Shown here: piece after piece, positions 40,415 to 49,655 of the stretch
How positions within the stretch are numbered: the stretch's first letter is position 1
Layout of the letters: each line of letters starts with the position of its first letter
Source: Helicobacter pylori
GTDB taxonomy: Bacteria; Campylobacterota; Campylobacteria; Campylobacterales; Helicobacteraceae
Assembly: GCA_008032955.1 (NCBI GenBank)
Contig: CP032046.1
Span: 1,240,001 to 1,304,000 of the forward strand
Length of the DNA: 64,000 bases
Reading direction: 5' to 3'
Program-made: the position numbers and the translations under genes
Notes under the pieces: model-generated
The model's database searches: none
The model's input: only the letters and a program-made list of their open reading frames with translations
Told to the model about the DNA's origin: nothing

Positions 40415-41488
40415 TTAAATTTGTTGGGAGAGTTTTTTCTCCCTCAATTGCCCGCAAGCTGCTTCAATATCCAAGGCTTTAGATTCTCTAATGGTGCATA
40501 ATAAGCCTTTGGAGTTTAAAAAATCCGCAAACATTCTAGCGCTCTCCAAACTGGGGCGCTCAAACTTAGAGCCTTCATGCGGGTTGAATAAAATCAAATT
40601 CACTTTGGATTTAATGCCGTTTAAAAGTTTTAAAAGTTTTTTAGCGCAATCCAGGCTATCGTTTAAATCTTTGATCAAAAGGTATTCAAACATCACTCTT
40701 TTGCGCTGCTCTAAAGGCCATTTCCTCACTTCATTCAAAACGCATTCAATATTGTATTTTTTATTCAAGGGCATTAAAGATGAGCGCGTTTTGTCATCTA
40801 CGGCGTGTAAGGATATGGCTAATTGCACGCCTAAGTTTTTGCCCGCTAAAATAGGGATTTTATCGGCTACGCCACTGGTAGAAATCGTGATTCTTTTAGG
40901 TGAAATTTGCATGCCAGTATTAAAAATCTCAATCGCTTTACACACCTCATCTAAATTGTTCAAAGGCTCGCCCATTCCCATAAAAACAATGTTGAGCGCT
41001 TTTTCAATGGGGAGGTTATTGTCTTCTTTAATGAGTAGGGCTTGCTGGATAATCTCGCTCGCTTTTAAGTTCCTTACAAAACCGCCTTTTTGAGTGAAAC
41101 AAAACGCACAACCCACTTGACAGCCGATTTGACAAGACACGCATACGGTGTATTTTTCCCCCTCTAAAATAGCGTTCGTCTCTTCATCAATCTTTTTATC
41201 CTTCATTTTCAACAACACCGCTTCAAAAGTATGGTTGTCTTTTAAAGATTTAAAAAGGTATTTTTTAGAGCCATCAACGCTCTCTCTCACATGCGTGATT
41301 TCTATCGTGCGCAAAGTAAATTCTTGCTCCAAATAAGCGATAAAATCTTTTGAAAAATTATTTTGCATGTCTTTAAAGCTTGTTTTATACTTCGCATAGA
41401 GCCACAAATAAAGCTGTTTAGCCCTAAAGCTTGGTTTTAAAAGCTGGCTCAATTCCTTTAGAGTGAAATCATAAATGCTCGCTTTCAT
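40415..41488 (-). CDS. rlmN: Dual-specificity 23S rRNA/tRNA methyltransferase RlmN
   Basis: RlmN is a radical-SAM enzyme that methylates C2 of A2503 in 23S rRNA and A37 in some tRNAs. The 357-residue protein has the radical-SAM cluster CxxxCxxC in [11 protein letters not shown], the GMGEPLNN motif, and the SISTSG-like [12 protein letters not shown] segment. The second catalytic Cys is in [14 protein letters not shown]. Its ATG overlaps the kdsD stop by four bases, so the two are cotranscribed. Confidence 0.95.
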   Translation of the reverse strand: MKASIYDFTLKELSQLLKPSFRAKQLYLWLYAKYKTSFKDMQNNFSKDFIAYLEQEFTLRTIEITHVRESVDGSKKYLFKSLKDNHTFEAVLLKMKDKKIDEETNAILEGEKYTVCVSCQIGCQVGCAFCFTQKGGFVRNLKASEIIQQALLIKEDNNLPIEKALNIVFMGMGEPLNNLDEVCKAIEIFNTGMQISPKRITISTSGVADKIPILAGKNLGVQLAISLHAVDDKTRSSLMPLNKKYNIECVLNEVRKWPLEQRKRVMFEYLLIKDLNDSLDCAKKLLKLLNGIKSKVNLILFNPHEGSKFERPSLESARMFADFLNSKGLLCTIRESKALDIEAACGQLREKKLSQQI

Positions 41489-42474
41489 GCTTTAAGCCCT
41501 AATTCTAAAAGTTGGTGCAAGTGCAAGACCCCTAAAACCTTATTGCGATCATCTACGCACACTAAAAGCTGGATCTTATGGCGCTCTAAAAACTCTAACG
41601 CTTCTAAAAGAAGAGCGTCTAAATTCTTAAAGCTTTTAGGTTTTAAAGTGGCAAAACGCTTCACTTCGCTCTTTAAGTTAAGCCCTTTTAATAGCGCCCT
41701 ACGGACATCGCCATCGCTCAAAATCCCCACAAGCTCGTTAGCCTCATTGACTAAAATCGCGCTGCCCAAGCGTTTTTCACTCATTTCTATGAGCGCGTCT
41801 TTAAAGCTTGTGCTAGGAGCGATTAAGGGGAGGTTCGTGGTTTGCAGTAAGTCTTTAACCTTGATAAAAAGTTTTTTGCCTAAAAGCCCGCCCGGATGAA
41901 AGGAGGCAAAATCTTCTTGACTAAAGTTTTTCGCTCGCATCAAGCATGCCATTAAAACATCGCCTAACGCTAGAGTTAGGGTGGTAGAAGTCGTTGGAGC
42001 GGTGTTAATCGGGCAAGCTTCTTTTTGAATTTTCAAGCTCAAATAATAATCGCCGAGTTTAGAGAGCGAGCTGGTGGGGCTTTTAGTGAAAGTGATGATT
42101 TTATGGCTTAAGCGTTTTAAATGGCTCACCAGATTCAATAATTCTAAAGACTCACCCCCATAGCTAATCATTAAAACCACATCGTTTTTTTCCACCATGC
42201 CCAAATCCCCATGCATGGCTTCTGTAGGGTGTAAAAACGCGCTTTTGTTACCGGTGCTTAACATAGAAGCAACGATTTTTTGCGCCACTAAAGCGCTCTT
42301 ACCCACGCCCACTATCACAAGCTTACCCCCCTTTTCTTGGCTTTTTAAAATGAGCTTGACAATCGCTTCTAAATCGTTAGGTTTTTGGAATTGCTTAACG
42401 CTTTCTAAAAGCGCGCTCGCTTCATCTCTTAAGACTTGCACGGCGATAGCGTTATAATCAAGTGGCATGGACAT
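41485..42474 (-). CDS. kdsD: Arabinose-5-phosphate isomerase (KdsD/KpsF)
   Basis: The enzyme converts ribulose-5-phosphate to arabinose-5-phosphate, the first step to Kdo for lipopolysaccharide. The 329-residue protein has an N-terminal SIS sugar-isomerase domain ([41 protein letters not shown]) and a pair of CBS domains in the C-terminal third ([47 protein letters not shown]). The start ATG overlaps the end of the RNase J frame. Confidence 0.93.
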   Translation of the reverse strand: MSMPLDYNAIAVQVLRDEASALLESVKQFQKPNDLEAIVKLILKSQEKGGKLVIVGVGKSALVAQKIVASMLSTGNKSAFLHPTEAMHGDLGMVEKNDVVLMISYGGESLELLNLVSHLKRLSHKIITFTKSPTSSLSKLGDYYLSLKIQKEACPINTAPTTSTTLTLALGDVLMACLMRAKNFSQEDFASFHPGGLLGKKLFIKVKDLLQTTNLPLIAPSTSFKDALIEMSEKRLGSAILVNEANELVGILSDGDVRRALLKGLNLKSEVKRFATLKPKSFKNLDALLLEALEFLERHKIQLLVCVDDRNKVLGVLHLHQLLELGLKA

Positions 42475-44547
42475 GGCAAATGATAGCCGGGTATTTTCTA
42501 AACTTTTTAAAGAGCGCTTTTCTGATGAAATTACGGGTGTGATCTTCTAATTTCTTAGGGCTATTCAAAATTTCGGCGTTGCTGGATTTCAATAACAACT
42601 CTAATCCTCCTTGAATTTCTTTAATCAAATGCTTTTCATCTTTGAAACTCACAAGCCCCAAACTGGAAAATTGAGAGCTTTCTAAAAGCGCTTGTTTGTT
42701 TTTATTCACAAAAATCGTAGCGGCAAACACCCCAGCGCTAGCGACTTCTTCTCTTTGTTGCACAATGCTTGTGTCAATACTCAAATTGCTTTGGTTATCC
42801 ACATAGCTTTTACCGCTTTTAATGGTGCCTACTTTTTTAATGAATGCAGGGCCAACCTCCACTTGATCGCCATCTTCCATTAAATAGATATTTTTTTCAG
42901 GCACCCCGCAAGCAATAGCGGTTTGCTTGTGGCGCGCGACATGGTTATATTCCCCATGCACGGGTAAGAAAAACTTAGGCTTGATGAGTCTTAACATGAG
43001 CTTTTGCTCTTCTTGGGCGGCATGCCCGCTCACATGGATATTGTCAAATTCTTGATAAGCCACTTTAGCTTCTTTTTTGATCAAGAAATTCAACACCGCT
43101 GAAACGCTCGCTTCATTGCCAGGAATGGCTTTAGCGGAGATGATGACTAAATCGTTGGGTTTGATAGAAATGTGGCGGTGTTCATCAGTCGCCATGCGAT
43201 AAAGCGCGCTCATGGTTTCGCCTTGTGAGCCAGTCGTTACGATTAAGACTTCATTATCCGGGTATTTAGCGACTTCATTGGCTTCAATAAAAGATTGATA
43301 AGGCAAATGGATATAGCCTAATTCTCTGGCGATGTCTAGGTTTTTTTCCATAGAGCGCCCGATCACAGCGATCTTGCGGTTGTATTTAATGCCGTATTGT
43401 ATGGCTTGATACACCCGGTGGATATTGCTAGAGAATGTGCTCATAATCACCCTCCCTTGCGCTTCTTTAAAAAGCGTATCAAAAGCCGGTGCTATGGTGC
43501 TTTCACTCGGTGTGGTCCCGGATTTATGGGAGTTAGTGGAATCGCTTAAAAGAAGCATCACCCCCTTTTCGCCATAGTGCGCTAAACGATACAAATCGGT
43601 GGGCAAATTATCCACTGGGGTGTGATCGATTTTAAAATCGCCGGTGTGGATGATGGTTCCAGCTTTAGTTTGGATCGCTAAAGCGCTGCTGTCAATAATG
43701 GAATGCGTGATATGGATCCATTCAATGATAAATTCACCCACGCTAATAGGGCAGCGCTTTTCTACGATTTTAAAATACGAGCGGTATTTTTTCAAACCAT
43801 GTTCATCAAACTTGCTCCCAATCAGCCCTAAACTCAAGGGCGTGCCATAAAGGGGGAATTGCAACTCTTTAAACAAATAAGGCGTGGCCCCTATGTGATC
43901 TTCATGGGCATGGGTGATGATAATGCCAGCGATTTTGTCCTTGATTTGGTGCAAGTAGGAAAAATCCGGGATCAAAATATCCACGCCAAAGAGCCCTTCT
44001 TTAGGGAAGCTCATGCCCGCATCAATCACGATCGCGCTTTTTGGGGTTTCAATGACCATCATGTTCCCCCAATCTCGCCCAATCCCCCTAAAGGCGTGAT
44101 TTTAACGCTCGCTTTAGAGTTTAAATTCATCTTATAATGCGGGTTTAAATGCTCCACCTGGATCTTGTTATTAGCTTCAACGCCCTTTTTTAGCTCCTTA
44201 TGAAAGCCTAAAGTCCCTCTCTCATTCACATGCAAAATTTCCGTAACGCCCTCTACTTTATTGTTATCCAATTCTTCTTGGGCGTAATTTCTGGTCTTTT
44301 GGGGGGTGTGTTTAGCTTTGTGGTGGTTTGGTTTTTTGTTGGGGTGGCGCTCTTTTTTATGGTGTGAAGGCGCTTCATGGTTTGAAGACTCTGCGTTTTT
44401 TTGCGCGTTTTCTCTAAAACGCTTTTTGCGGTTGGTGAATCGCTCAAACGCTCCGGCTCGCATCCCATGATGAGCGTTTGGGTTTTCACTGCTGTTTTCA
44501 TTGTTTTCATTGATTTCATTGTTTTCATAATGGTTGTTATCAGTCAT
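42458..44547 (-). pseudogene. rnj: Ribonuclease J, frameshifted
   Basis: RNase J is the main mRNA-decay nuclease of H. pylori, working with the RhpA helicase. The first frame carries the long basic, Asn/His/Lys-rich N-terminal extension peculiar to Helicobacter, then ITPLGGLGEIGG, and stops at 44059. The metallo-beta-lactamase/beta-CASP body resumes in another frame: MMVIETPKSAIVIDAGMSFP, HAHEDHIG (zinc ligands), TGDFKIDHTP, STFSSNIHRV and PVHGEYNH. A run of five C at 44066-44070 (plus strand) would have to be six to give GGNMMVIE and join the two frames. Start is the ATG at 44547 after AAAGGA. The gene is expected to be essential, so a consensus error is likely. Confidence 0.88.
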
Positions 44548-44580
44548 AACGATTATTCCTTTCAATTTTTTAAAAAGGCA

Positions 44581-45396
44581 TTAGCCTTTTAAAAGGTATT
44601 CTAAGAGCTTGAGATAATCTTTTATCTCAGACGCCCTCACGCTTGTTGGTTGGTTTTCTAACGCTAAAAAATCTAACACCTTATCAAGCTTTTCTCTATA
44701 AGAAACGCTTTTTTTAAGATTGTTTGAAAGCGTCTTCCTAGGAGATGAGAAACAAGCTTTCAAAAAATCTTCTAATGCTTCAAACCCTTTTTGTAGGGCT
44801 TCTTCAAAAAATGGCGCTTGGAGTAATGAAGCTAACGCCTTTTCTTTTAGCGGCTCTTTAATCACTTCAAACACGCTAGAAAACACCTTTGGAGGCGGGC
44901 TAAACGCGCTAGGCGGCACATCAAACAAAAGGGTAGCGTTCCCTATTGCTTGAGTTAAAACGCTTAGGGCGTTCTGTGAATCTTTAGCGCAAAATTTGAG
45001 CGCCACTTCCTTTTGCGTCATCACCAATAAGCCCCTGCATTTAGGGTCTTTGAGCGCGTTTAAAACAAGCCTGGTAGCGATATAATAGGGCAAATTAGAG
45101 ATCAAAAAATAAGGTTCTTCTTCTTTTAAAAAAAGAGCGTCTTTTTCCACTAATTCTAATGCAAAAGGCTTTTTTTGCACCTTTAGTTTTGATCGCATTT
45201 TTTCGCACAAACTGCTATCTATCTCATAAGTCTTTAAAGGATAGCGATCCAACAACTTAAGAGTCAAATCCCCTAGCCCCACGCCAATTTCAATTAATTT
45301 CAATGGGTTTAAGGGGGGCAAAGCATCAACAATTCTGTCTAAAAACGACTCGTCCGTTAAAAAATGCTGTCCTAAAGACTTTTTAGCTACTACCAT
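44581..45396 (-). CDS. ksgA: 16S rRNA dimethyladenosine transferase KsgA (RsmA)
   Basis: KsgA dimethylates the two adjacent adenines near the 3' end of 16S rRNA during small-subunit maturation. The 271-residue protein starts with KKSLGQHFLTDESFLDRIV, has SAM motif LIEIGVGLGDLTL, the catalytic NLPYYIATRL and the C-terminal ASEIKDYLKLLEYL region. It is upstream of rnj with 33 bases between them on the minus strand, and divergent from hpn2. Confidence 0.95.
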   Translation of the reverse strand: MVVAKKSLGQHFLTDESFLDRIVDALPPLNPLKLIEIGVGLGDLTLKLLDRYPLKTYEIDSSLCEKMRSKLKVQKKPFALELVEKDALFLKEEEPYFLISNLPYYIATRLVLNALKDPKCRGLLVMTQKEVALKFCAKDSQNALSVLTQAIGNATLLFDVPPSAFSPPPKVFSSVFEVIKEPLKEKALASLLQAPFFEEALQKGFEALEDFLKACFSSPRKTLSNNLKKSVSYREKLDKVLDFLALENQPTSVRASEIKDYLKLLEYLLKG

Positions 45397-45590
45397 AAGA
45401 AGCGCTTCTAAAACTCCTCATATTATACCTTAAAAAGGGGATTTGTCTTTCCTTTTTAATGCAACTTCTTTATTATAGCTTTTTTCATTCAAAGATGTTG
45501 GTAGTTTTGACATAAGAACGCTTAAATTGGTGCTCGTATTAAAAATTAGTATTAAAATCTTTTCCGTTAATAATTGGTTAGATTTCGCAT

Positions 45591-45648
45591 TATAAAATGA
45601 AATCCTAGCCAATGAGCTAGAATTTAAATTTCAATTAAAGGAGTCATC
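45591..45648 (+). promoter_or_regulatory. hpn2 promoter and leader
   Basis: TATAAAAT (45591-45598) is followed by a leader containing GAAATCCTAGC, GAGCTAGAATTTAAATTT and AAAGGAGTCATC before the ATG. This matches the hpn leader almost base for base, including the CTAGC/GCTAG arms. Shared regulation of the two nickel-storage proteins is a reasonable inference. Confidence 0.65.
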
Positions 45649-45867
45649 ATGGCACACCATGAACAACAACAGCAACAACAGGCTAACAGCCAACACCACC
45701 ACCATCACCATGCACACCACCACCATTACTATGGCGGCGAACACCACCACCATAACGCGCAACAACACGCTGAACAACAAGCAGAGCAACAAGCTCAACA
45801 ACAGCAACAACAACAAGCACACCAACAACAACAACAAAAAGCACAACAACAAAACCAACAATATTGA
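45649..45867 (+). CDS. hpn2: Histidine- and glutamine-rich Hpn-like nickel-binding protein
   Basis: The 72-residue protein begins MAHHEQQQ like Hpn, has two His blocks, including one in YYGGEHHHHN, and a long Gln-rich C-terminal half. It binds and stores nickel and takes part in urease maturation in H. pylori. Unlike Hpn it has no cysteine pairs. The Gln-codon repeats (CAA/CAG) are prone to length change between strains. The first codons and the leader are nearly identical to hpn, showing that the genes arose by duplication. An antisense Leu-rich frame over it is spurious. Confidence 0.95.
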   Translation: MAHHEQQQQQQANSQHHHHHHAHHHHYYGGEHHHHNAQQHAEQQAEQQAQQQQQQQAHQQQQQKAQQQNQQY

Positions 45868-46139
45868 TTGGGGCGTTTGTGGGGGCGGCCTTAGGGCTAC
45901 TCCTAGCTTTTAACCCTTTCTTTTAATCCAGTAAATTTATCCATTTAAACTAACTTTTTTAGCTCCGTTAGATTTTTAAACTTTTAAAATCCCTCTTTTT
46001 GATGCTTGTCAAATGGCTCTGTTTTCTGTCTAATAAAGATAAGCTTATTCATTGAGTGGTCGTAATGGGGCGTAAAACTTTGTCTTGCGTATTTGGTGCG
46101 ATCTAGGGGCGTTTTAAGGGGGTTTGTTGTAAAATCTCA

Positions 46140-46220
46140 TCACGCCCCATAGTTACGATATGGGGCAGACCAACATTGTAAGGAGCATGCCATGCGATCA
46201 AAAAGTGGCAAACGCTCTTG
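46140..46220 (-). ncRNA. IsoA-type antisense RNA, copy 1
   Basis: A perfect TATAAT on the minus strand (46227-46232) lies inside the aapA reading frame. A transcript starting near 46220 would run antisense across the start codon and ribosome site of aapA, exactly the IsoA arrangement. Length is estimated from known IsoA RNAs of about 80 nt. Confidence 0.55.
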
Positions 46221-46263
46221 GAAAACATTATACTTTGAGTTTGCTTTTTGGGGCTTAAAGTGA
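46192..46263 (+). CDS. AapA-type toxic peptide, copy 1 (type I toxin)
   Basis: An ATG behind AAGGAG encodes a 23-residue peptide, [15 protein letters not shown] followed by EFAFWGLK. The basic N-terminus, the SWKTLYF core and the hydrophobic tail match the AapA peptides of H. pylori type I toxin-antitoxin loci, small membrane-acting toxins. A -10-like TAAAAT lies about 65 bases upstream, giving a structured leader as in known aapA mRNAs. A hairpin at 46300-46323 follows. It is the first of a tandem pair. The AapA number is not assigned, as I cannot be sure of it. Confidence 0.8.
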   Translation: MRSKSGKRSWKTLYFEFAFWGLK

Positions 46264-46299
46264 TCGTTTCTGTGAAACGCTGATTTTTCTAAGAGCGTT

Positions 46300-46323
46300 C
46301 CCCTGAGTTTAAAAGCTTAGGGG
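46300..46323 (+). terminator. Terminator hairpin of AapA copy 1
   Basis: CCCCTGAG pairs with CTTAGGGG (one G-T pair) around an eight-base loop, followed by TTTCCTT. Confidence 0.6.
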
Positions 46324-46457
46324 TTTCCTTATAAGTGGGTTTGTCCTTGACTTTTGGGGCGTTTTATTATTTCTTTATCTTTTCATTCAATTTTTTAATC
46401 TTGTTTTTAGCGTTTGTAAAATTAAAAGTTTTAAGGGGGTTTGCTGTAGGATTTCAT

Positions 46458-46538
46458 CACGCCCCATAAGTGGCTTTATGGGGCAGACCAACATTGTAAG
46501 GAGCATGCCATGAAACGCAAAAGTGGCAAACGCTCTTG
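46458..46538 (-). ncRNA. IsoA-type antisense RNA, copy 2
   Basis: The minus strand TATAAT at 46545-46550 is positioned as in copy 1 and would drive an RNA across the start of the second aapA. Ends are estimates. Confidence 0.5.
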
Positions 46539-46581
46539 GAAAACATTATACTTTGAGTTTGCTTTTTGGGGCTTAAAGTGA
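46510..46581 (+). CDS. AapA-type toxic peptide, copy 2 (type I toxin)
   Basis: The second copy encodes [15 protein letters not shown] followed by EFAFWGLK, differing from copy 1 only at residues 2 and 3. The ribosome site AAGGAG is intact. Its -10 region reads TAGGAT where copy 1 has TAAAAT, so its own promoter may be weaker. The antisense promoter inside the gene is retained. Confidence 0.78.
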   Translation: MKRKSGKRSWKTLYFEFAFWGLK

Positions 46582-46617
46582 TCGTTTCTGTGAAACGCTG
46601 ATTTTTCTAAGAGCGTT

Positions 46618-46641
46618 CCCCTGAGTTTAAAAGCTTAGGGG
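46618..46641 (+). terminator. Terminator hairpin of AapA copy 2
   Basis: Identical hairpin to that of copy 1, 318 bases downstream. It lies just before the convergent end of hsdS. Confidence 0.6.
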
Positions 46642-46680
46642 TTTCCTTATAAGTGGGTTTGTCCTTGACTTTTGGGGCGT

Positions 46681-47826
46681 TTATTGTTTTAAAACCCTAA
46701 TTTTAGCGCTCATTAAATCGTGGTTTAAAGCTTTTTTGATGTTTTCAAATTGGCGTTTTTTGTTTTTAAGGCTTGCGATCTCATTATCCAAAGCGCTTAA
46801 AATGTTAGCGATAGCGATTTGTTCGTTTAGAGGGGGTAAAAGGATTTCAAAATCTTTTAAGGCTTTTAATTGAATATTCTTTAATCCAGACCCAACTCCT
46901 AATTTCATAATATCCTTTTCATAACTTTTTAAAATGTGGTATAAACATAAATTATTTACCTTATTACTAATTTTTTGTAAAGAATAGTTATGTCCTCCTG
47001 ACCAAAAATTGCTTGTCATAAACCTAACATATCCGCATGTGCCACCCTCACTAATTGCTATTGTATTCTTTGAAACATTAAATTTATTTGTGTAGCCCAA
47101 AAAATCAATGCCACCATTTATAACGGGGTATTTATCTGTGTTATTTAGGCTAATTTTATTTATTTGTTGTCCTTTAATAATTTCGCATATATCCCCAAGC
47201 CTTACTCTTTGCCAAGCTTGATTGAAGCCTTTCAAGCGTTTTCTTTGGCTCAATAGTTCAAAGCTTAAAGCTTTTTTAACGCCCTCTTTTTTAAGAATGA
47301 GAGCGTCTAATGCACAAAGATAACGATCCAAAGCGCTTAAAATGTTAGCGATAGCGATTTGTTCGTTTAGAGGGGGTAGGGGGATTAAAGTATTTCTAAA
47401 ATTATCATTATAAAGTCTTAAGATAGTTGTATGTTCTGTATTCCATTTCACATGAGAATAAACATAAAATAAAAAATCATTTTTTACTAATGTTTCATCG
47501 TTGTCAATCCAAACAATATTTGAGTCTTGAAAATAAGCGGGTTTTCCGTCATAAATGACTGCCCTACCAATAGTTCCGGAAGCAGAAATTAAAATATCGC
47601 CTTTTTTTGGAAAAGAATATTTCGTTTTGTATTCTAAAAATAGCTTTTTTGAAATAAAGGCATCAGCGGTGTTGCCAAATGTGCCTATTTTATAGAATGG
47701 AATTTCACCATATCGTGTTGTTTGGTGCTTCATCACTCTTTTACACATGCATGGTTTGCCAATATCCCCAAGCCTCACTTTTTGCCAATTTGATGGCGTT
47801 GTTAATGCATCCATGCGTTCTGTCAA
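46681..47826 (-). CDS. hsdS: Type I restriction-modification specificity subunit HsdS, no local partners
   Basis: HsdS selects the bipartite target of a type I methylase/nuclease. The 381-residue protein has two target-recognition domains, each starting with a WQKVRLGDI or WQRVRLGDI segment and each followed by a LPPLNEQIAIANILSALD conserved helix region. The DNA of the two recognition domains is AT-rich and unlike its flanks. No hsdM or hsdR occurs next to it, so it must work with subunits encoded elsewhere or serve as a cassette reservoir. A TTG at 47826 lies close behind AGGA; an ATG four codons later is the alternative start. Confidence 0.9.
   Translation of the reverse strand: MTERMDALTTPSNWQKVRLGDIGKPCMCKRVMKHQTTRYGEIPFYKIGTFGNTADAFISKKLFLEYKTKYSFPKKGDILISASGTIGRAVIYDGKPAYFQDSNIVWIDNDETLVKNDFLFYVYSHVKWNTEHTTILRLYNDNFRNTLIPLPPLNEQIAIANILSALDRYLCALDALILKKEGVKKALSFELLSQRKRLKGFNQAWQRVRLGDICEIIKGQQINKISLNNTDKYPVINGGIDFLGYTNKFNVSKNTIAISEGGTCGYVRFMTSNFWSGGHNYSLQKISNKVNNLCLYHILKSYEKDIMKLGVGSGLKNIQLKALKDFEILLPPLNEQIAIANILSALDNEIASLKNKKRQFENIKKALNHDLMSAKIRVLKQ
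46786..46838. repeat. 53-bp direct repeat in hsdS, copy A
   Basis: Identical over 53 bases to 47326-47378, exactly 540 bases apart. Encodes the conserved LNEQIAIANILSALD helix after the second recognition domain (protein order). Confidence 0.92.
47326..47378. repeat. 53-bp direct repeat in hsdS, copy B
   Basis: Second copy, after the first recognition domain. Perfect in-gene repeats of this kind let recognition domains move or be deleted by homologous recombination. Confidence 0.92.
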
Positions 47827-47855
47827 ATAATCCTAAAGGGCGCTAATGGAAGCAT

Positions 47856-48743
47856 TCAAAACACCACCGTTTTGTTTTCATGCACAAAGACTCTGTCTTC
47901 TAAAACGAGTTTTAAAGCCCTAGCCAAAACCAGTTTTTCTATATCCTTACCCGCTAGGCGCATTTTTTCCACGCTGTAATTGTGGTTAATGGGCAGAGTG
48001 TCTTGTAAGATAATTGGCCCGGCATCAAGGCTTTCATTCACAAAATGCGCCGTGGCCCCGATGACTTTCACGCCCCTTTCAAACGCTTGCTGGTAAGGGT
48101 TAGCCCCAATGAATGCGGGCAAGAAACTGTGATGGATATTTAAGATCTGGTTTTCATAGCGCTTCGTAAAATCATGGCTTAAAATACGCATGTATTTGGC
48201 TAAAACGAGCAGATCCGCGCTCACTTTGTGCTGTAATTCTAGGTCTTTAATGATTGCTAAAACCTCTTTTTCATGCAAGTTTTGATCAATACAAGGCGCG
48301 TAAAAATAAGGGATGTCAAATTTTTCCACTAAAGGGCGTAAAATCTCGTGGTTGGAAATAACGCCTAAAATTTGAGCGTTCAATTCCCCTCCATACACCC
48401 TTAAAAGCAAATCCCCTAAGCAATGGCTCTCTTTAGTAGCGAGTAAAATAATATTTTTTTTATGCGTTAAAATGACTTCAATCAATAGTTCGTTAAAGTT
48501 TTCTAAGGCTTTAAAAAGAGCGGTTTTTAAGGATCGCTCTTCTTGCTCTTTAATTTCAGTATTCAAGGGCTTGATTTCTTTTTGGATTTTTAGCCGCATG
48601 AAAAAACGCTGTTTTAAGGGATCAACAAATTCATCGTTTTTGACGATGTTATAGCCCTTGTTAGCGATAGTACTACTTATTGCACTCACCAAGCCTTTAG
48701 AGTCTCTGGCTTGAATTTTTAAAATAAATTCTAACATCTTCAT
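47856..48743 (-). CDS. purU: Formyltetrahydrofolate deformylase PurU
   Basis: PurU hydrolyses 10-formyl-tetrahydrofolate to tetrahydrofolate and formate, balancing one-carbon pools. The 295-residue protein has an N-terminal ACT domain (MLEFILKIQARDSKGLVSAI) and a formyltransferase-like domain with NIHHSFLPAFIGANPYQQA and VIGATAHFVNESLDAGPI. The Asn-His and Asp of the active site are visible. It overlaps the end of sppA by four bases. An ATG two codons in is an alternative start. Confidence 0.92.
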   Translation of the reverse strand: MKMLEFILKIQARDSKGLVSAISSTIANKGYNIVKNDEFVDPLKQRFFMRLKIQKEIKPLNTEIKEQEERSLKTALFKALENFNELLIEVILTHKKNIILLATKESHCLGDLLLRVYGGELNAQILGVISNHEILRPLVEKFDIPYFYAPCIDQNLHEKEVLAIIKDLELQHKVSADLLVLAKYMRILSHDFTKRYENQILNIHHSFLPAFIGANPYQQAFERGVKVIGATAHFVNESLDAGPIILQDTLPINHNYSVEKMRLAGKDIEKLVLARALKLVLEDRVFVHENKTVVF

Positions 48744-49617
48744 CTCATCAATAATTGATAGCCAAAGGCTTGCGTGATGATATTACTTGCTGATTGCGTG
48801 GCCTTTTCAATCAAGCGTTCCATAGGGCTTTTTTCTAGCCAATAGGCTTTTTTAACCTTACTCAATTCCATTAAGCGGTTTTGGGCTTGCTTAATCGTGC
48901 TGATTTTATCAATGAGTTTTAATTTCAGAGCGTTTTGAGCGCTAAAAACCTTCCCTTCAGCAAAATCCTTATAATCCTTAGCGTCTAATTTCCTAGCTTT
49001 TGCGACATCATTCACAAACATTTGGTATTGCTCATTGACTAAATTTTGCAAAAATTCTTTTTCGTTAGGTTTCCACGCTCTGGTGAAAGTGCCTATTTCT
49101 TTGTATTCGCCCGCATGCACGCCTTGAGTGGCTACGCCGACTTTATTGAGCAAATTTTCCACATTCGCGCCTGAAAAAATCACCCCAATGGATCCTATCA
49201 AACTCGCTTTAGAGGCATAAACTTCGCTCGCTTGCATGCCCGCATAATAGCTCCCGCTCGCCATAACCCCCTAGCATACGCTAAAACGGGCATTTTTTGC
49301 TTCAAATCAGCGATTTTTTCGCTCAATTCCACGCTCGCTGACACCGCCCCACCAGGAGAGTCAATCAACAATAAAACGCCCTTAATGCTAGGGGTTTTTA
49401 AGATTTTATCCACTTCTTTGTCAAAATCCTCGGTGCTAAAAATCGCCCCATTTAAATAGAGTTTAGCGAGATTGGGCGGTTCGCTTGGCGCGCTTTCTTT
49501 AGCGCTAAAAAAGACTAATACAATGAGTAACAGCACAAACGACTTGAAATACTTCGTGATAAAATCTAAAGGTGCGATGATTAAAGCCTTAAAGATTTTT
49601 TGAATGAAACTCCACAT
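48740..49617 (-). pseudogene. sppA: Signal peptide peptidase SppA (protease IV), frameshifted
   Basis: SppA degrades cleaved signal peptides in the membrane. The first frame gives a membrane anchor (FVLLLIVLVFF) and the GVLLLIDSPGGAVSASVEL segment up to PVLAYARG, then goes out of frame. The second frame resumes at MASGSYYAGMQASEVYASKASLIGSIGV, which contains the catalytic Ser and the rest of the domain. Six G in place of five (plus-strand C run at 49267-49271) would give YARGVMASGSYYAG. The family is otherwise intact at about 292 residues. The break falls directly before the catalytic Ser, so neither fragment can be active. A sequencing error is possible. Confidence 0.87.
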
Positions 49618-49655
49618 GCAACTTTTCCTAAACTTAAAATTTCACCATAAGAGTG

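Larger units (their letters stand above)
46111..46365 (+). repeat. First copy of a 255-bp tandem duplication
   Basis: This segment recurs 318 bases downstream. From AAAAGTGGCAAACGC to the end the copies are nearly identical; they differ most in the leader and in the first two or three codons of the enclosed small ORF. Confidence 0.92.
46429..46683 (+). repeat. Second copy of the 255-bp tandem duplication
   Basis: Downstream copy, ending at the 3' end of the convergent hsdS gene. Each copy holds one complete AapA/IsoA-type unit with its own hairpin. Confidence 0.92.

Noticed and set aside
42692-43850. Plus-strand ORFs opposite rnj
   Set aside because: Shadows of the conserved RNase J frame; codon pattern follows the minus strand.
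45430-45612. A 60-codon minus-strand ORF upstream of ksgA
   Set aside because: No ribosome site, and it spans the hpn2 promoter; no resemblance to any protein I know.
45631-45861. A Leu/Val-rich ORF antisense to hpn2 and a Thr/Asn-rich frame over it
   Set aside because: Both are artefacts of CAA/CAC codon repeats read in other frames.
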